Of a stretch of DNA of 64,000 nucleotides, positions 54,397 to 63,218 are shown in pieces. The position numbers and the translations under genes are program-made. Source of the stretch: an uncultured Eggerthella sp. (GTDB taxonomy: Bacteria; Actinomycetota; Coriobacteriia; Coriobacteriales; Eggerthellaceae); contig CAUHNN010000004.1 of assembly GCA_959607715.1 (NCBI GenBank), positions 48,341 to 112,340 of the forward strand, read 5' to 3'. The notes below the pieces were generated by a model that worked only from the letters and a program-made list of their open reading frames with translations, did not search any database and was not told the DNA's origin. Each line of letters starts with the position of its first letter. The first letter of the stretch is position 1.

Positions 54397-55266
54397 ATGG
54401 CAGAAATCACCGCAGCTCTCGTCAAGGAACTCCGTGAGATGACCGGCGCCGGCATGATGGAATGCAAGAAGGCCCTGACCGAGGCTGAAGGCGATATCGA
54501 GAAGGCCGTCGACGTTCTGCGTACCCGCGGTCTTGCAGCCGTTGCCAAGAAGGCCGGCCGCGCCACCAACGAAGGTACCGTCATGGCTCTCGTCTCCGAG
54601 TGCGGCCATGCAGGTGCTCTCGTCGAGCTCAACTGCGAAACCGACTTCGTCGGCATGAACGAGAAGTTCCGCGCCTATGCCGAGAAGATCGCCAAGGCCG
54701 TTCTCGCCAACAAGCCCGCTGACCTCGATGCCCTCAAGGCTTCCGAGATCGAAGGCGAAACCGTCGAGGCCGTCGTTACCGACGCCATCCACACTCTTGG
54801 CGAGAACATCCAGCTTTCCCGCTTCGCCTACGTCGGGCAGGAAGAGGGTGCCATCGCCAGCTACATCCACGGCGGCGGCAAGATCGGCGTCCTCGTTGAG
54901 TTCAAGCTCGGCGACGCTTCCCTCGCCACCAACGACGACTTCAAGAAGTACGGTCGCGACATCGCCATGCAGGTCGCTGCTGCGAGCCCCGTTGCCGCTA
55001 CCCGTGAATCCGTCGATCCTGCGGTCGTCGAGCACGAAATGGGCATCTACAAGGCTCAGGCCGCCGAGTCCGGCAAGCCCGAGAACATCCAGGAGAAGAT
55101 CGCTACCGGTCGTCTGGAGAAGTTCTTCAAGGAGAACTGCCTGACCGAGCAGGCTTACGTCAAGAACCCCGACCAGAGCGTCAATCAGTACACCGCCGAG
55201 GTCGCAAAAGCCCTGGGCACGACGATCGAGATCGTTTCCTTCACCCGCTTCATGCTGGGCGAATAA
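54397..55266 (+). CDS. tsf: Translation elongation factor Ts
   Basis: A 289-residue nucleotide exchange factor for EF-Tu. The N-terminal UBA-like domain has LVKELREMTGAGMMECKKALTE, followed by AEGDIEKAVDVLRTRG and ELNCETDFVGMNEKF with the TDFV residues that contact EF-Tu. The dimerisation core and C-terminal segment are normal. The ATG has AGAAAGGAATTACC upstream. Unusually, pyrH and frr do not follow; a large hairpin and murA do. Confidence 0.97.
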   Translation: MAEITAALVKELREMTGAGMMECKKALTEAEGDIEKAVDVLRTRGLAAVAKKAGRATNEGTVMALVSECGHAGALVELNCETDFVGMNEKFRAYAEKIAKAVLANKPADLDALKASEIEGETVEAVVTDAIHTLGENIQLSRFAYVGQEEGAIASYIHGGGKIGVLVEFKLGDASLATNDDFKKYGRDIAMQVAAASPVAATRESVDPAVVEHEMGIYKAQAAESGKPENIQEKIATGRLEKFFKENCLTEQAYVKNPDQSVNQYTAEVAKALGTTIEIVSFTRFMLGE

Positions 55267-55286
55267 GGACATCCCCACAAACTACG

Positions 55287-55342
55287 CGTAAGCCCTCCCG
55301 GAGGTTTTCATGGAAAACCGTCCCGGCGAGGGCTTACGTATA
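55287..55342 (+). terminator. Large hairpin after tsf
   Basis: Outer arms CGTAAGCCCTC and GAGGGCTTACG enclose an inner hairpin (GGTTTTC / GAAAACC). A rho-independent terminator is likely, though the T-run is weak (TATATGAT). Confidence 0.7.
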
Positions 55343-55420
55343 TGATAAGACCGAGAGCGCACGGTTTCCTGCCGGGCAAGCCGTGCCCATCCTTTGTTCA
55401 CCGAAGGAGATGAAGACAGC

Positions 55421-56689
55421 ATGTCAGAAGAAATCATCATCGCTCGTGAAACCGAGAACGTTTGCGGAACCGTGATGATCGGGGGCGCCAAGAATTCCGC
55501 CCTCAAGCTCATCGCCGCGTCTTTGCTCGGGCGCGGCAAGAGCACCATCCACAACATTCCCCACATCTCGGACATCGAGATCATGAACGAAGTGCTGCGC
55601 TCTCTTGGTGCGACGGTCGAATGGGATGGCCATTCCCTCATCATCGACACCGAGCACGCCGAGGGTCACGAGACCCCCTATGAGCTCGTTTCGAAGATGC
55701 GTGCGAGTATTTCCGTTCTCGGCCCCCTTATCGGCCGCTTCGGCTGCGCGCGCGTAGCGATGCCCGGTGGCTGCAAGATCGGCGCTCGCAAGATCGATAT
55801 GCACCTTAAGGTCCTCGAGGCGCTCGGCGTCCACTTCGAAACGGTTCACGGTTACCTGTACGCCTCTTCTCCCCACGGGCTCCATAGCGCTAATGTCCTG
55901 CTCGAGTTCCCGAGCGTCGGCGCGACGGAGAATATGCTTATGGCCTCGGTGACGGTTCCCGGCACCACCACGATCGACAACGCCGCCCGCGAACCCGAGA
56001 TCGTCGACCTCGTCGAGATGCTCAACGAAATGGGCGCGCGTATCGAGGGCGCCGGCAGCTCCCTCATCACCGTCCACGGCGTCTCCCTTGAGGATATGCA
56101 CCCCTGCGAGCACGCTACGGTGGGCGATCGCATCGAAGCGGGAACGTACCTCACGGCGGGTGCCTTGCTCGGCGGTCCCGTAACCGCAAAGGGCATCGAC
56201 CCGTCGTTTCTTCGCATGGCGTGCATGAAGTTCGAGGCGCTTGGATGCGAAGTCGTCACGACCGAGGATTCGATCACCGTTTCCCGCGAGGGGGCGCTCG
56301 TTCCGACCGACATCCAGACCTTGCCCCACCCGGGATTCCCGACCGACCTTCAGGCTCAGTTCATGCTTCTCGACGCGGTGGCCGACGGCAATTCGGTCAT
56401 CACCGAGAACATCTTCGAGAACCGATTCATCTTCGCTTCGGAGCTCAACCGCATGGGTTCCCGCATCACGATCGAGGGGCATCATGCGCTGATCCAGGGC
56501 GTCGAGCGCCTTCAGGGGGCCCCGGTCTCCTCCCCTGATCTTCGTGGAGGTGCTGCGCTCGTCCTTGCGGGTCTTGCCGCCGTCGGCGAAACCGAGATCC
56601 GCGACATTTACCATATCGATCGCGGTTACGAGGATTACGTCGGAAAGCTTCGTTCGCTCGGCGCAGATGTCGAGCGGGTTGTTCGCTAA
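55421..56689 (+). CDS. murA: UDP-N-acetylglucosamine 1-carboxyvinyltransferase
   Basis: A 422-residue enzyme for the first committed peptidoglycan step, transferring enolpyruvate from PEP to UDP-GlcNAc. The N-terminal VMIGGAKNSALKLIAASLLG, the catalytic loop MPGGCKIGARKIDMHL with the fosfomycin-target Cys retained, PSVGATENMLMASV and the C-terminal FENRFIFASELNRMG and RGGAALVLAGLAA are all normal. The ATG at 55421 has GAAGGAGATGAAG upstream. The LCP-like gene follows nine bases later. Confidence 0.96.
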   Translation: MSEEIIIARETENVCGTVMIGGAKNSALKLIAASLLGRGKSTIHNIPHISDIEIMNEVLRSLGATVEWDGHSLIIDTEHAEGHETPYELVSKMRASISVLGPLIGRFGCARVAMPGGCKIGARKIDMHLKVLEALGVHFETVHGYLYASSPHGLHSANVLLEFPSVGATENMLMASVTVPGTTTIDNAAREPEIVDLVEMLNEMGARIEGAGSSLITVHGVSLEDMHPCEHATVGDRIEAGTYLTAGALLGGPVTAKGIDPSFLRMACMKFEALGCEVVTTEDSITVSREGALVPTDIQTLPHPGFPTDLQAQFMLLDAVADGNSVITENIFENRFIFASELNRMGSRITIEGHHALIQGVERLQGAPVSSPDLRGGAALVLAGLAAVGETEIRDIYHIDRGYEDYVGKLRSLGADVERVVR

Positions 56690-56698
56690 AGGAGTCGC

Positions 56699-58162
56699 AT
56701 GTTTCAGAAGCGAAACGTTCCCCGCCGTCCTTCTCGCCGCAAAGCTTCCCGCCGTTCCGGCTGGTCTTCCTCGGTCGTGGGAACCCATGCATCAGGCGGC
56801 GGGCCGGCGCGCCACGCCGCCCCACGTCGTCGTGCGCGCTCCTACGAGGGGCGAGCTGCAGAGGTTAATCAGATCCATTTCGAGTCTCGCTTGGTCGATG
56901 AGAAGGCGCGCACCTATCAGACGAGCGGCGTGCGCGCCGAGCGCTTGATGCGCTCCCAGGCTCGCCGGACCCGCATCTGGGTCGTCGTTTCGATCGTCGT
57001 GATCGCCGCGCTCGCCCTTACTTTGGGCAGCTGCGCATTCAAGGGGTCCCTTTCTTCGTCTATGGCCATCAACGACGATAGCGTCACGTCGAGCCTCGTC
57101 GCGCCCGCCTCCGACACGGATCCGTACTACGTGCTGCTCGCCGGTATCTCGAACGAGGGGACGGACAAGGAAGCGGCGAGCTTCGTCGCGGTCATGCGCG
57201 TCGATGAGCAGAACAAAAACATCTCGCTTCTCAACATCCCGGGCACGGTCTCGGCGTCGTACGAGGGGGTTGCGCTCGATGACCCTCTTTTGAGGGATGC
57301 TCCGCATGCCGTCAACGAGGGTGAGCTGGTCAAGCAGGTCTCTTCTCTTATCGACCAGGACATCAACCACTACCTTCGCATCACCGACGAGAACTTCGTT
57401 GCGCTCGTCGATGGTCTCGGTGGCCTTCAGGTCACCGTCGATAAGGCGGTTGACGATCCCACCGTCGGCACCACGGTGCTCGATCCAGGGGAACAGACGC
57501 TCAACGGAACGCAGGCGCTTGCCTACGTGAGCGCCAAGAACTATACCGATGGGGTGGGGCAGCGCGCCTCTGTCCAAAACAAGGTTCTGACCGCCCTGGT
57601 CGATCAGATCGTCTCGAAGGGCGGGCTCTCGGCGGTGTTCGGGGCCGACGAGATCGCCGGGAAGATCAAGACCGATTTGGGCTACGACGAGCTAGTCGCT
57701 CTCGCCTCTCTCTATCCTGAAGCGAACGTGAACGTGGCAACGATGCCGGGATCTCAGTCGAAAGCGGGAAAGCGCTTGCACTGGAGCGTCGGCTCGAGTT
57801 GGTCTGCGGTCCGCGACGAATTCAAGTCGGGCGACGACATGGACGTGTCGATCGACACCAGCGGCGTCGATAAGGGATCGCTCACCATCAAGGTCCTCAA
57901 CGGCGCCGGCACCGACGGCTACAGCGCTCAAGCGGCGAAGGTTCTCGAGTCGGCGGGCTACAAGATCAAGGAAACGGGCAACGCCGAGTCGTTTGTCTAC
58001 GATGAGACGCTCGTCATCTACCGCAACGACGATCTTCGTGCGGCTGCGGAGGCGATAGTCAAGGATCTCGGGACGGGTCGCGCCGTATCGGGCAGCGTGT
58101 ACTACTCGCTCGACACCGACATCCAGGTCGTCGTCGGAAAGAACTGGACAACGAATGTTTGA
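56699..58162 (+). CDS. LCP-family (LytR-CpsA-Psr) membrane protein with degenerate active site
   Basis: A 487-residue protein. It has a long basic N-terminus, one membrane helix (about 93-110), an LCP-like domain (about 140-305), and a C-terminal LytR_C domain (about 395-480). LCP enzymes normally ligate glycopolymers to peptidoglycan. Here the hallmark residues are altered: the RSDT motif reads EAAS, the Arg in IPRD is Gly (NIPGT, G182), and the YxRxR arginines are Ser and Lys (YVSAK). The LNGTQALAYV and GLGGLQV parts of the fold remain. It overlaps folC by eight bases. Enzymatic ligation is doubtful. Confidence 0.8.
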   Translation: MFQKRNVPRRPSRRKASRRSGWSSSVVGTHASGGGPARHAAPRRRARSYEGRAAEVNQIHFESRLVDEKARTYQTSGVRAERLMRSQARRTRIWVVVSIVVIAALALTLGSCAFKGSLSSSMAINDDSVTSSLVAPASDTDPYYVLLAGISNEGTDKEAASFVAVMRVDEQNKNISLLNIPGTVSASYEGVALDDPLLRDAPHAVNEGELVKQVSSLIDQDINHYLRITDENFVALVDGLGGLQVTVDKAVDDPTVGTTVLDPGEQTLNGTQALAYVSAKNYTDGVGQRASVQNKVLTALVDQIVSKGGLSAVFGADEIAGKIKTDLGYDELVALASLYPEANVNVATMPGSQSKAGKRLHWSVGSSWSAVRDEFKSGDDMDVSIDTSGVDKGSLTIKVLNGAGTDGYSAQAAKVLESAGYKIKETGNAESFVYDETLVIYRNDDLRAAAEAIVKDLGTGRAVSGSVYYSLDTDIQVVVGKNWTTNV

Positions 58163-59423
58163 TCCCATCGAGTACATCAATGAGCCGCGTTGGCACGAGA
58201 TGTCCCTCGGGCTCGAGCGGATCGAAGAGCTTCTTGAAGGGTTGGGCAACCCCCAGGATCGGTTGGCCTTCATCCATGTGGCGGGAACGAACGGAAAGGG
58301 TTCCACGTGCTCGCTCGTGGCTTCCGTTCTCCAGAGATCCGGATTTCGGGTCGGCATGTTCACCAGCCCCTACATCGTTCGATTCGAGGAGCGCATCCGT
58401 GTCGACGGTCAGGATATCCCTTACGAGGATCTCAAGGAGACGACCCTGCGCGTGCGCAGCGTCGCCGAGAGGATGAAGAGCCATCCTACGGAATTCGAGC
58501 TTATGACGGCGGTCGCCTTCTCGTATTTCGCTGCCCGTTCATGCGATATCGTCATCGCTGAAGTGGGTCTTGGCGGGCGTTTGGACTCGACTAACGTGAT
58601 TGATTCACCGTTGGTGTGCGCCATCACCCCAATCTCCTACGATCACTGTGGTTTGCTCGGCTCGACGCTCGGCGCTATCGCCCGAGAGAAAGCGGGGATC
58701 ATCAAGGAGGGCTCCCGCGTCGTGAGCGCCCCTCAGGAAACCGAGGCCCAGAGCGTTCTTCGCGATGTTGCCCAGAAGAAGGGTGCTCTTCTTTCGTTTG
58801 TCGATCCCTCCGCCATCGAAGGGAACAACGATTCGTTTTCGTACAAAAACCTGAAAGGTCTTTCGCTTTCCCTCAAAGGCTCCTATCAGCTCGTCAACGC
58901 CTCCGTCGCACTCGAGGTGGTATTCGCCTTGCGCGAGCAGGGTTGGTCCATCGACGACGAGGCGCTGCGCTCTGGCCTTCGAGAAGCGCGCTGGCCTGGG
59001 CGCTTCGAGGTCATTGAGGGGCAGCCCTCGATCGTCATAGACGGAGGGCATAACCCCCAGGGCGCGCGGGAGCTCGCCGTGGATTTGGCGAAGACGTTTC
59101 CCGGCAAGCGCGTCGCCTTCATCGTCGGGGTTTTGGCGGATAAGGACCATGCGGCCATGCTCGCTTCCTGGGTTCCGCTCGCCTCGCTGTTCGTGTGCGT
59201 CGATGTGCCGAATCCCCGCACGCTTGCCGCTTCCGAGCTCGCGGCTGAGATAGAAGGGCTTCGCGGGGAATCCTCGACATTCGCCGTCGAGGTTCTTCCC
59301 GATGTGGAAGACGCCCTCGGCTTCGTCATGGATGGTGCGGCGTCCTACGATGTCGTGTGCTTTTGCGGCAGCCTGTACGGTATAGGCGCATTCAAAGAGG
59401 CGCTGGCCTCGCGTTTGCCCTAA
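58155..59423 (+). CDS. folC: Bifunctional dihydrofolate/folylpolyglutamate synthase
   Basis: A 422-residue Mur-ligase-like enzyme that adds glutamate to dihydropteroate and folates. The P-loop is HVAGTNGKGSTCSLVASVL, followed by FTSPYIVRFEERIR, AEVGLGGRLDSTNV and VIDGGHNPQGARELA. The C-terminal domain contains GVLADKDHAAM and RTLAASELAAEIE. Length matches FolC. The ATG at 58155 lies inside the end of the LCP gene, so the two are coupled. With folP-folK it covers late folate synthesis. Confidence 0.95.
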   Translation: MFDPIEYINEPRWHEMSLGLERIEELLEGLGNPQDRLAFIHVAGTNGKGSTCSLVASVLQRSGFRVGMFTSPYIVRFEERIRVDGQDIPYEDLKETTLRVRSVAERMKSHPTEFELMTAVAFSYFAARSCDIVIAEVGLGGRLDSTNVIDSPLVCAITPISYDHCGLLGSTLGAIAREKAGIIKEGSRVVSAPQETEAQSVLRDVAQKKGALLSFVDPSAIEGNNDSFSYKNLKGLSLSLKGSYQLVNASVALEVVFALREQGWSIDDEALRSGLREARWPGRFEVIEGQPSIVIDGGHNPQGARELAVDLAKTFPGKRVAFIVGVLADKDHAAMLASWVPLASLFVCVDVPNPRTLAASELAAEIEGLRGESSTFAVEVLPDVEDALGFVMDGAASYDVVCFCGSLYGIGAFKEALASRLP

Positions 59424-59460
59424 CTCGTTTGTGCGAGTTTGGTGGTGGGCGGCAACGGAT

Positions 59461-59489
59461 TTGGGAAGCGTGCGCGCTTCGTTTATACT
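59461..59489 (+). promoter_or_regulatory. Promoter of the SRP RNA gene
   Basis: -35 TTGGGA (59461-59466) and -10 TATACT (59484-59489) with a 17-base spacer, placing the start close to the RNA 5 prime end. Confidence 0.65.
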
Positions 59490-59501
59490 GGGCAGCGATA
59501 T

Positions 59502-59610
59502 AAGTATCTCGAATGGGCTTGGGCGGCGCCACGTCCCGAACCTGGTCAGGTCCGGGAGGAAGCAGCCATAAGGGGCCTCTGACGAGCGCCCAGGCCTTTT
59601 CGGGATACTT
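59502..59610 (+). ncRNA. ffs: Signal recognition particle 4.5S RNA (small SRP RNA)
   Basis: The conserved tip CAGGTCCGGGAGGAAGCAG binds Ffh (M domain and GNAR tetraloop region). Flanking arms pair: GGGCTTGGGCG (59515-59525) with CGCCCAGGCCT (59587-59597). Further out, AAGTATCTCGA pairs with TCGGGATACTT, giving a longer stem than the core RNA. The RNA ends before a separate terminator. It is a small bacterial type without an Alu domain. Confidence 0.9.
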
Positions 59611-59613
59611 CTC

Positions 59614-59647
59614 GATTCGCCGGTCATTGATCGGCGAATCCTTTTTT
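59614..59647 (+). terminator. Terminator after the SRP RNA
   Basis: The stem GATTCGCCG / CGGCGAATC is followed by CTTTTTT. Confidence 0.9.
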
Positions 59648-59679
59648 CGGCTCTTTGGAACCACGACGCAAAGGACGCT

Positions 59680-60456
59680 ATGGACTTCATCGGATTTATC
59701 GCCGGCCTTCTTCACGATCCTCGCGCGGCAATCGCCGGGTGGATCATCGCCCTCGGACCAATCTGGGTGTACTCGCCGCTTTTCCTGATCGTCTTCATCG
59801 AAACCGGCTTGGTGTTCTTCCCGTTCCTTCCGGGCGATTCTCTCCTGTTCGCTGCGGGCGTCTTCTCCGCCGACGGCGGTGGGCTGAACGTTTTCGCGAC
59901 CCTTCTCGTCTTCTATACGGCGGCCATTCTCGGTAATACCTCGAACTATTGGATCGCGCGTTTCTTCGGGTCGCGCATCATCGATTCGGGCAAGGTCAAG
60001 GCCCTGACGCCTGAACGTATGGCGAAGCTCGACTACTTCTTCGAGCGTTACGGTGGCCTTACCATCGTCATTACGCGCTTCATGCCCTTCTTCCGCACCT
60101 TCGCCCCCTTCATTGCCGGCACGGGTCACATGAATTTCGCCAAGTTCACGTTCTTCAACTGCATAGGCGGTGTCGCCTGGGTCAGCCTTTTCGTTCTCGT
60201 CGGTTATTTCTTCGGCGGCATCCCCTTCGTTCAGGACAACTTCGAGATCATCGTCTTGGGAATCGTCGCCGTGTCCGTGGCCCCGGCCTTCATCGGCGCC
60301 ATCAAGGCGGCCATGACGGCTCGCAAGAACGGGACGGCTCGCTTCCAGGATGAGTCGGTCGCCGAGGCGGAGCGCATCGTCCGCGGAAAGCATGCCCGCG
60401 CCGAGCAGGATCGGGATGTTTCGGATACCCTTGAGCAGAAGGGTAGTCGCGAATAG
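59680..60456 (+). CDS. DedA-family membrane protein
   Basis: A membrane protein of 258 residues with about five to six hydrophobic segments. The family pattern is clear: FIETGLVFFPFLPGDSLLFAAGVF, then GNTSNYWIARFFG, then RFMPFFRTFAPFIAGTGHMNFAKF with the conserved Arg and Pro. DedA proteins are flippases or transporters for lipid carriers such as undecaprenyl phosphate or phosphatidylethanolamine; the specific lipid is unknown. The charged tail (about 210-258) is cytoplasmic. It lies between the SRP RNA and dnaX. Confidence 0.9.
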   Translation: MDFIGFIAGLLHDPRAAIAGWIIALGPIWVYSPLFLIVFIETGLVFFPFLPGDSLLFAAGVFSADGGGLNVFATLLVFYTAAILGNTSNYWIARFFGSRIIDSGKVKALTPERMAKLDYFFERYGGLTIVITRFMPFFRTFAPFIAGTGHMNFAKFTFFNCIGGVAWVSLFVLVGYFFGGIPFVQDNFEIIVLGIVAVSVAPAFIGAIKAAMTARKNGTARFQDESVAEAERIVRGKHARAEQDRDVSDTLEQKGSRE

Positions 60457-60534
60457 CGCGAAGGTCGGCGCTCGAATCTGCGCATCGATGCCTTCGTGCG
60501 TCGATGCGCTTTCTCATTGAAGGGGTGGAATGCC

Positions 60535-62814
60535 GTGGAGGCTTTATATCGCAAGTACCGTCCGACCACCTTCTCGGACGTCGTCGGGCAGGAGCATATC
60601 GAACGAACGCTGAGGAACGCCATCGAGAACGGCAAGGTTTCCCATGCGTATCTGTTTTGCGGACCGCGCGGTACCGGCAAAACGACGATGGCCCGCATTC
60701 TTGCCAAGGCCCTTCTCTGCGAGAAGGGACCGACGGCCGAGCCCGACGGGACCTGCGCCGAATGCGAAGACATCGCGCAGGGGACCCATCCCGACGTATA
60801 CGAGCTCGACGCTGCGAGCCGCACGGGCGTCGAGAATGTGCGCGAAGAGATAATCAGCCGCGTCGGCTACGCTCCGACGCGCGGCTCTTGGAAGGTGTAC
60901 ATCATCGACGAGGTGCATATGCTCTCGCCGGCAGCCTTCAATGCTTTGCTGAAAACGCTTGAAGAACCTCCTGATCATGTGGTTTTCATTTTGTGCACCA
61001 CCGATCCTCAGAAGGTCCTCGATACGATCCAGTCGCGCTGCCAAAGGTTCGATTTCCATCGCATCTCCCTGGAGTCCATCGTCGCGCGCCTCGGATACGT
61101 CTGCGCTCAGGAAGGGGTCGAATTCGAGGCGGAGGCCCTCGAGCTCATCGCCCATCGCTCTGACGGCGGCATGCGCAATGCCCTGACGACCCTCGAGCAG
61201 CTCGTGGCGTTCTGTGAGGGAAAAGTGACGCTTGAGGGGGCGCAAAGCCTGCTGGGATCCCTTGACGAGAGCGATCTTACCGATATTGTTTCCAAGATCG
61301 GCCGAAGGGATGCGGCTGCCTGCTTCAATTGGGTCGAGTCCTACGTCGAGACCGGTGCCGATCTTGCTCAGTTCGTCGGCGATTTGGCCGAATACCTTCG
61401 AAACCTCTACCTGCTTACCATCGCGGCAGGGGAAGTGGAGATTCCTGTTTCCGATGGCGTTCGTCGGGTAATGGCCGAGCAGGTGCCGCTTTTCGGGGCC
61501 GATCGTCTCTCGAGAATGCTCGAGGTGCTCGGCGAGCTTCAGAAGGAGCTGCGGGTCGCCAGCAATTCCCGCCTTGTCTTCGAGATCGCTCTGACGCGAC
61601 TCGTTCGCCCGTCGTGCGATCTGACGATCGAGGTACTCGCCGAGCGCGTCGCGGAACTCGAGGCCACCCTTGCCTCGCTCGCTTCCGGATCGATCGCATC
61701 CGCTTCTGCGGTCTGCGCGGTGGCGCCGCCTTCTTCGGCGAAGCCTCGTCATTCGGCACCGGCCCCCGACCGAGGCGCCTCGATCCCTGCCGCTTCCGTT
61801 CAGGCGCCTCCTCCCGCCCCTGCGGCTTCGCGGTCGGTTGGTCCGAGCGCGACGGCGCAGACGCCTCCTCCTCATCACGAGCCCTCTCAGGTGGCGTCAC
61901 CGCAGGCGTCGCCTTCGCAGGAGGTTTCCGTCGAGCGCTCTTCGGCCAATCCTTCGTCGAGGTCATCTTCGGGTTCGATCGGCACCCCTTCCGCCTCGAC
62001 GGCCAGCCCTTCTCGCTTGACGGCTTCGGTCGATCTTTCCAACCCGGCGACGGTGCAGCGCTTGTGGCATACGGTCACGTCGACCTTGCGTAAGGTGAGC
62101 CCGCCGAGGGGCGTTCTATTCATGAACGCGAAGGTCTCGGCCGATCCATCCGGGCAGGGGATCGTGATCGCGTTCTCGGCGGATAACAACTATGCGTACG
62201 GCGCGGCGCAAAAAGCGGAAGTGCAGGAACTGCTTGCCCAGACGCTGAGGCAGGTCGCCGGTGGAGACGTCCCCTTTCGCCTCGCCGTATCGGGAGGCGC
62301 CGCGCCTGCTGCCGCAGCTCCGCAGAGGCAAAGCGCCCCGCAGCGAAACGGCCGCAGCGCCGATCAGGATCAAATGCCCCGAACGGCGTCTTTCCCCGCC
62401 CCGCAAGCGCCGAGGGTCGAGAATAGCCGCCCGTCTACGCCCCCGATGCCCCGGAAGAGCGTTGAAGCGGCGCCGTCTGCGATGCCTGTCCCTGGTGATT
62501 CCTTCGACGAGGTGCCACTTGACGTCTACGACGCGGCTGTTCCGCAAGATTACGACCCCTCGGTGTTCGAGGCGCCCGCAACGCCCCGCCCGCCTGCGGC
62601 ACCCACATCGCCCGCGGCGGCCACGCCTCCCTCACCTGTATCCGCTGCTGGCGACCAGGCGAGCTGGTCGAGCGCATCTGCAGCGCCTTCCGTCGCAGCG
62701 AATCCTTCGAAAGAGGAGGGCGGAGTCTCGTCGGGAGATGAAAGGCGCCGTGTCGTCGATGTTTTGACGAAGAGCTTCGGCGAGGGGATCAAATTCGAAG
62801 ACGTCCCGAATTAG
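60535..62814 (+). CDS. dnaX: DNA polymerase III subunits gamma/tau
   Basis: A 759-residue clamp-loader ATPase. The AAA+ module (about 1-365) has VVGQEHIERTLRNAIENG, Walker A GPRGTGKTTMARILAKALL, Walker B VYIIDEVHMLSPAAFNALLKTLEE and the sensor motif LCTTDPQKV. The zinc module reads C..D..C..C: the second of the usual four Cys is Asp. A long Pro/Ala/Ser-rich linker (about 390-500) leads to a C-terminal domain that resembles the tau polymerase contact (SVDLSNPATVQRLWHTV), then more linker and a short conserved end. I choose the GTG at 60535 (AGGGGTGG upstream). ybaB and recR follow. Confidence 0.92.
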   Translation: MEALYRKYRPTTFSDVVGQEHIERTLRNAIENGKVSHAYLFCGPRGTGKTTMARILAKALLCEKGPTAEPDGTCAECEDIAQGTHPDVYELDAASRTGVENVREEIISRVGYAPTRGSWKVYIIDEVHMLSPAAFNALLKTLEEPPDHVVFILCTTDPQKVLDTIQSRCQRFDFHRISLESIVARLGYVCAQEGVEFEAEALELIAHRSDGGMRNALTTLEQLVAFCEGKVTLEGAQSLLGSLDESDLTDIVSKIGRRDAAACFNWVESYVETGADLAQFVGDLAEYLRNLYLLTIAAGEVEIPVSDGVRRVMAEQVPLFGADRLSRMLEVLGELQKELRVASNSRLVFEIALTRLVRPSCDLTIEVLAERVAELEATLASLASGSIASASAVCAVAPPSSAKPRHSAPAPDRGASIPAASVQAPPPAPAASRSVGPSATAQTPPPHHEPSQVASPQASPSQEVSVERSSANPSSRSSSGSIGTPSASTASPSRLTASVDLSNPATVQRLWHTVTSTLRKVSPPRGVLFMNAKVSADPSGQGIVIAFSADNNYAYGAAQKAEVQELLAQTLRQVAGGDVPFRLAVSGGAAPAAAAPQRQSAPQRNGRSADQDQMPRTASFPAPQAPRVENSRPSTPPMPRKSVEAAPSAMPVPGDSFDEVPLDVYDAAVPQDYDPSVFEAPATPRPPAAPTSPAAATPPSPVSAAGDQASWSSASAAPSVAANPSKEEGGVSSGDERRRVVDVLTKSFGEGIKFEDVPN

Positions 62815-62891
62815 GCGTTTCGATACAATGCAGGGAACCACCTCGCGTTTGCGCGGGGTTAACGAATTCACATGGTGTAAGGAGACCGTAC

Positions 62892-63206
62892 ATGGGTATG
62901 AATATGCAGCAGATGATGCGTCAGGCGCAGAAGATGCAGAAGGAGCTCGCCAAGGCTCAGCAGGAAGTGGCGGCCATGACCTTCGAGGGCACGGCAGGCG
63001 GCGGTATGGTCAGCGTCACCGCGCGCGGCGATATGACGATCGAGTCCATCACGATCGACCCCGAGGCAATCGATCCCGAAGATGTCGAGATGCTCCAGGA
63101 CATGATTTGCGCTGCAGTCAACGAAGCCATTCGCGGCATCAACGAGATGAGCAATGCCCGCATGGGCGCAGTGACCGGCGGTATGAACATCCCCGGAATG
63201 AGGTAG
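62892..63206 (+). CDS. YbaB/EbfC nucleoid-associated protein
   Basis: A 104-residue DNA-binding protein. The N-terminal helix (MQQMMRQAQKMQKELAKAQQE) and the core MTFEGTAGGGMVSVTARGDM are diagnostic, as is the C-terminal GGMNIPGM. YbaB dimers bind DNA and may help recombination repair. The ATG has a good ribosome binding site (AAGGAGACCGTAC). It sits between dnaX and recR, the conserved bacterial order. Confidence 0.95.
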   Translation: MGMNMQQMMRQAQKMQKELAKAQQEVAAMTFEGTAGGGMVSVTARGDMTIESITIDPEAIDPEDVEMLQDMICAAVNEAIRGINEMSNARMGAVTGGMNIPGMR

Positions 63207-63218
63207 GCCGCGTTTTCC

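Noticed and set aside
62200..62230. Possible programmed frameshift site in dnaX
   Set aside because: A short A-run (CAAAAAGC) occurs near the C-terminal part, but it does not match A-AAA-AAG in frame and lies too far downstream to yield a gamma-size product.
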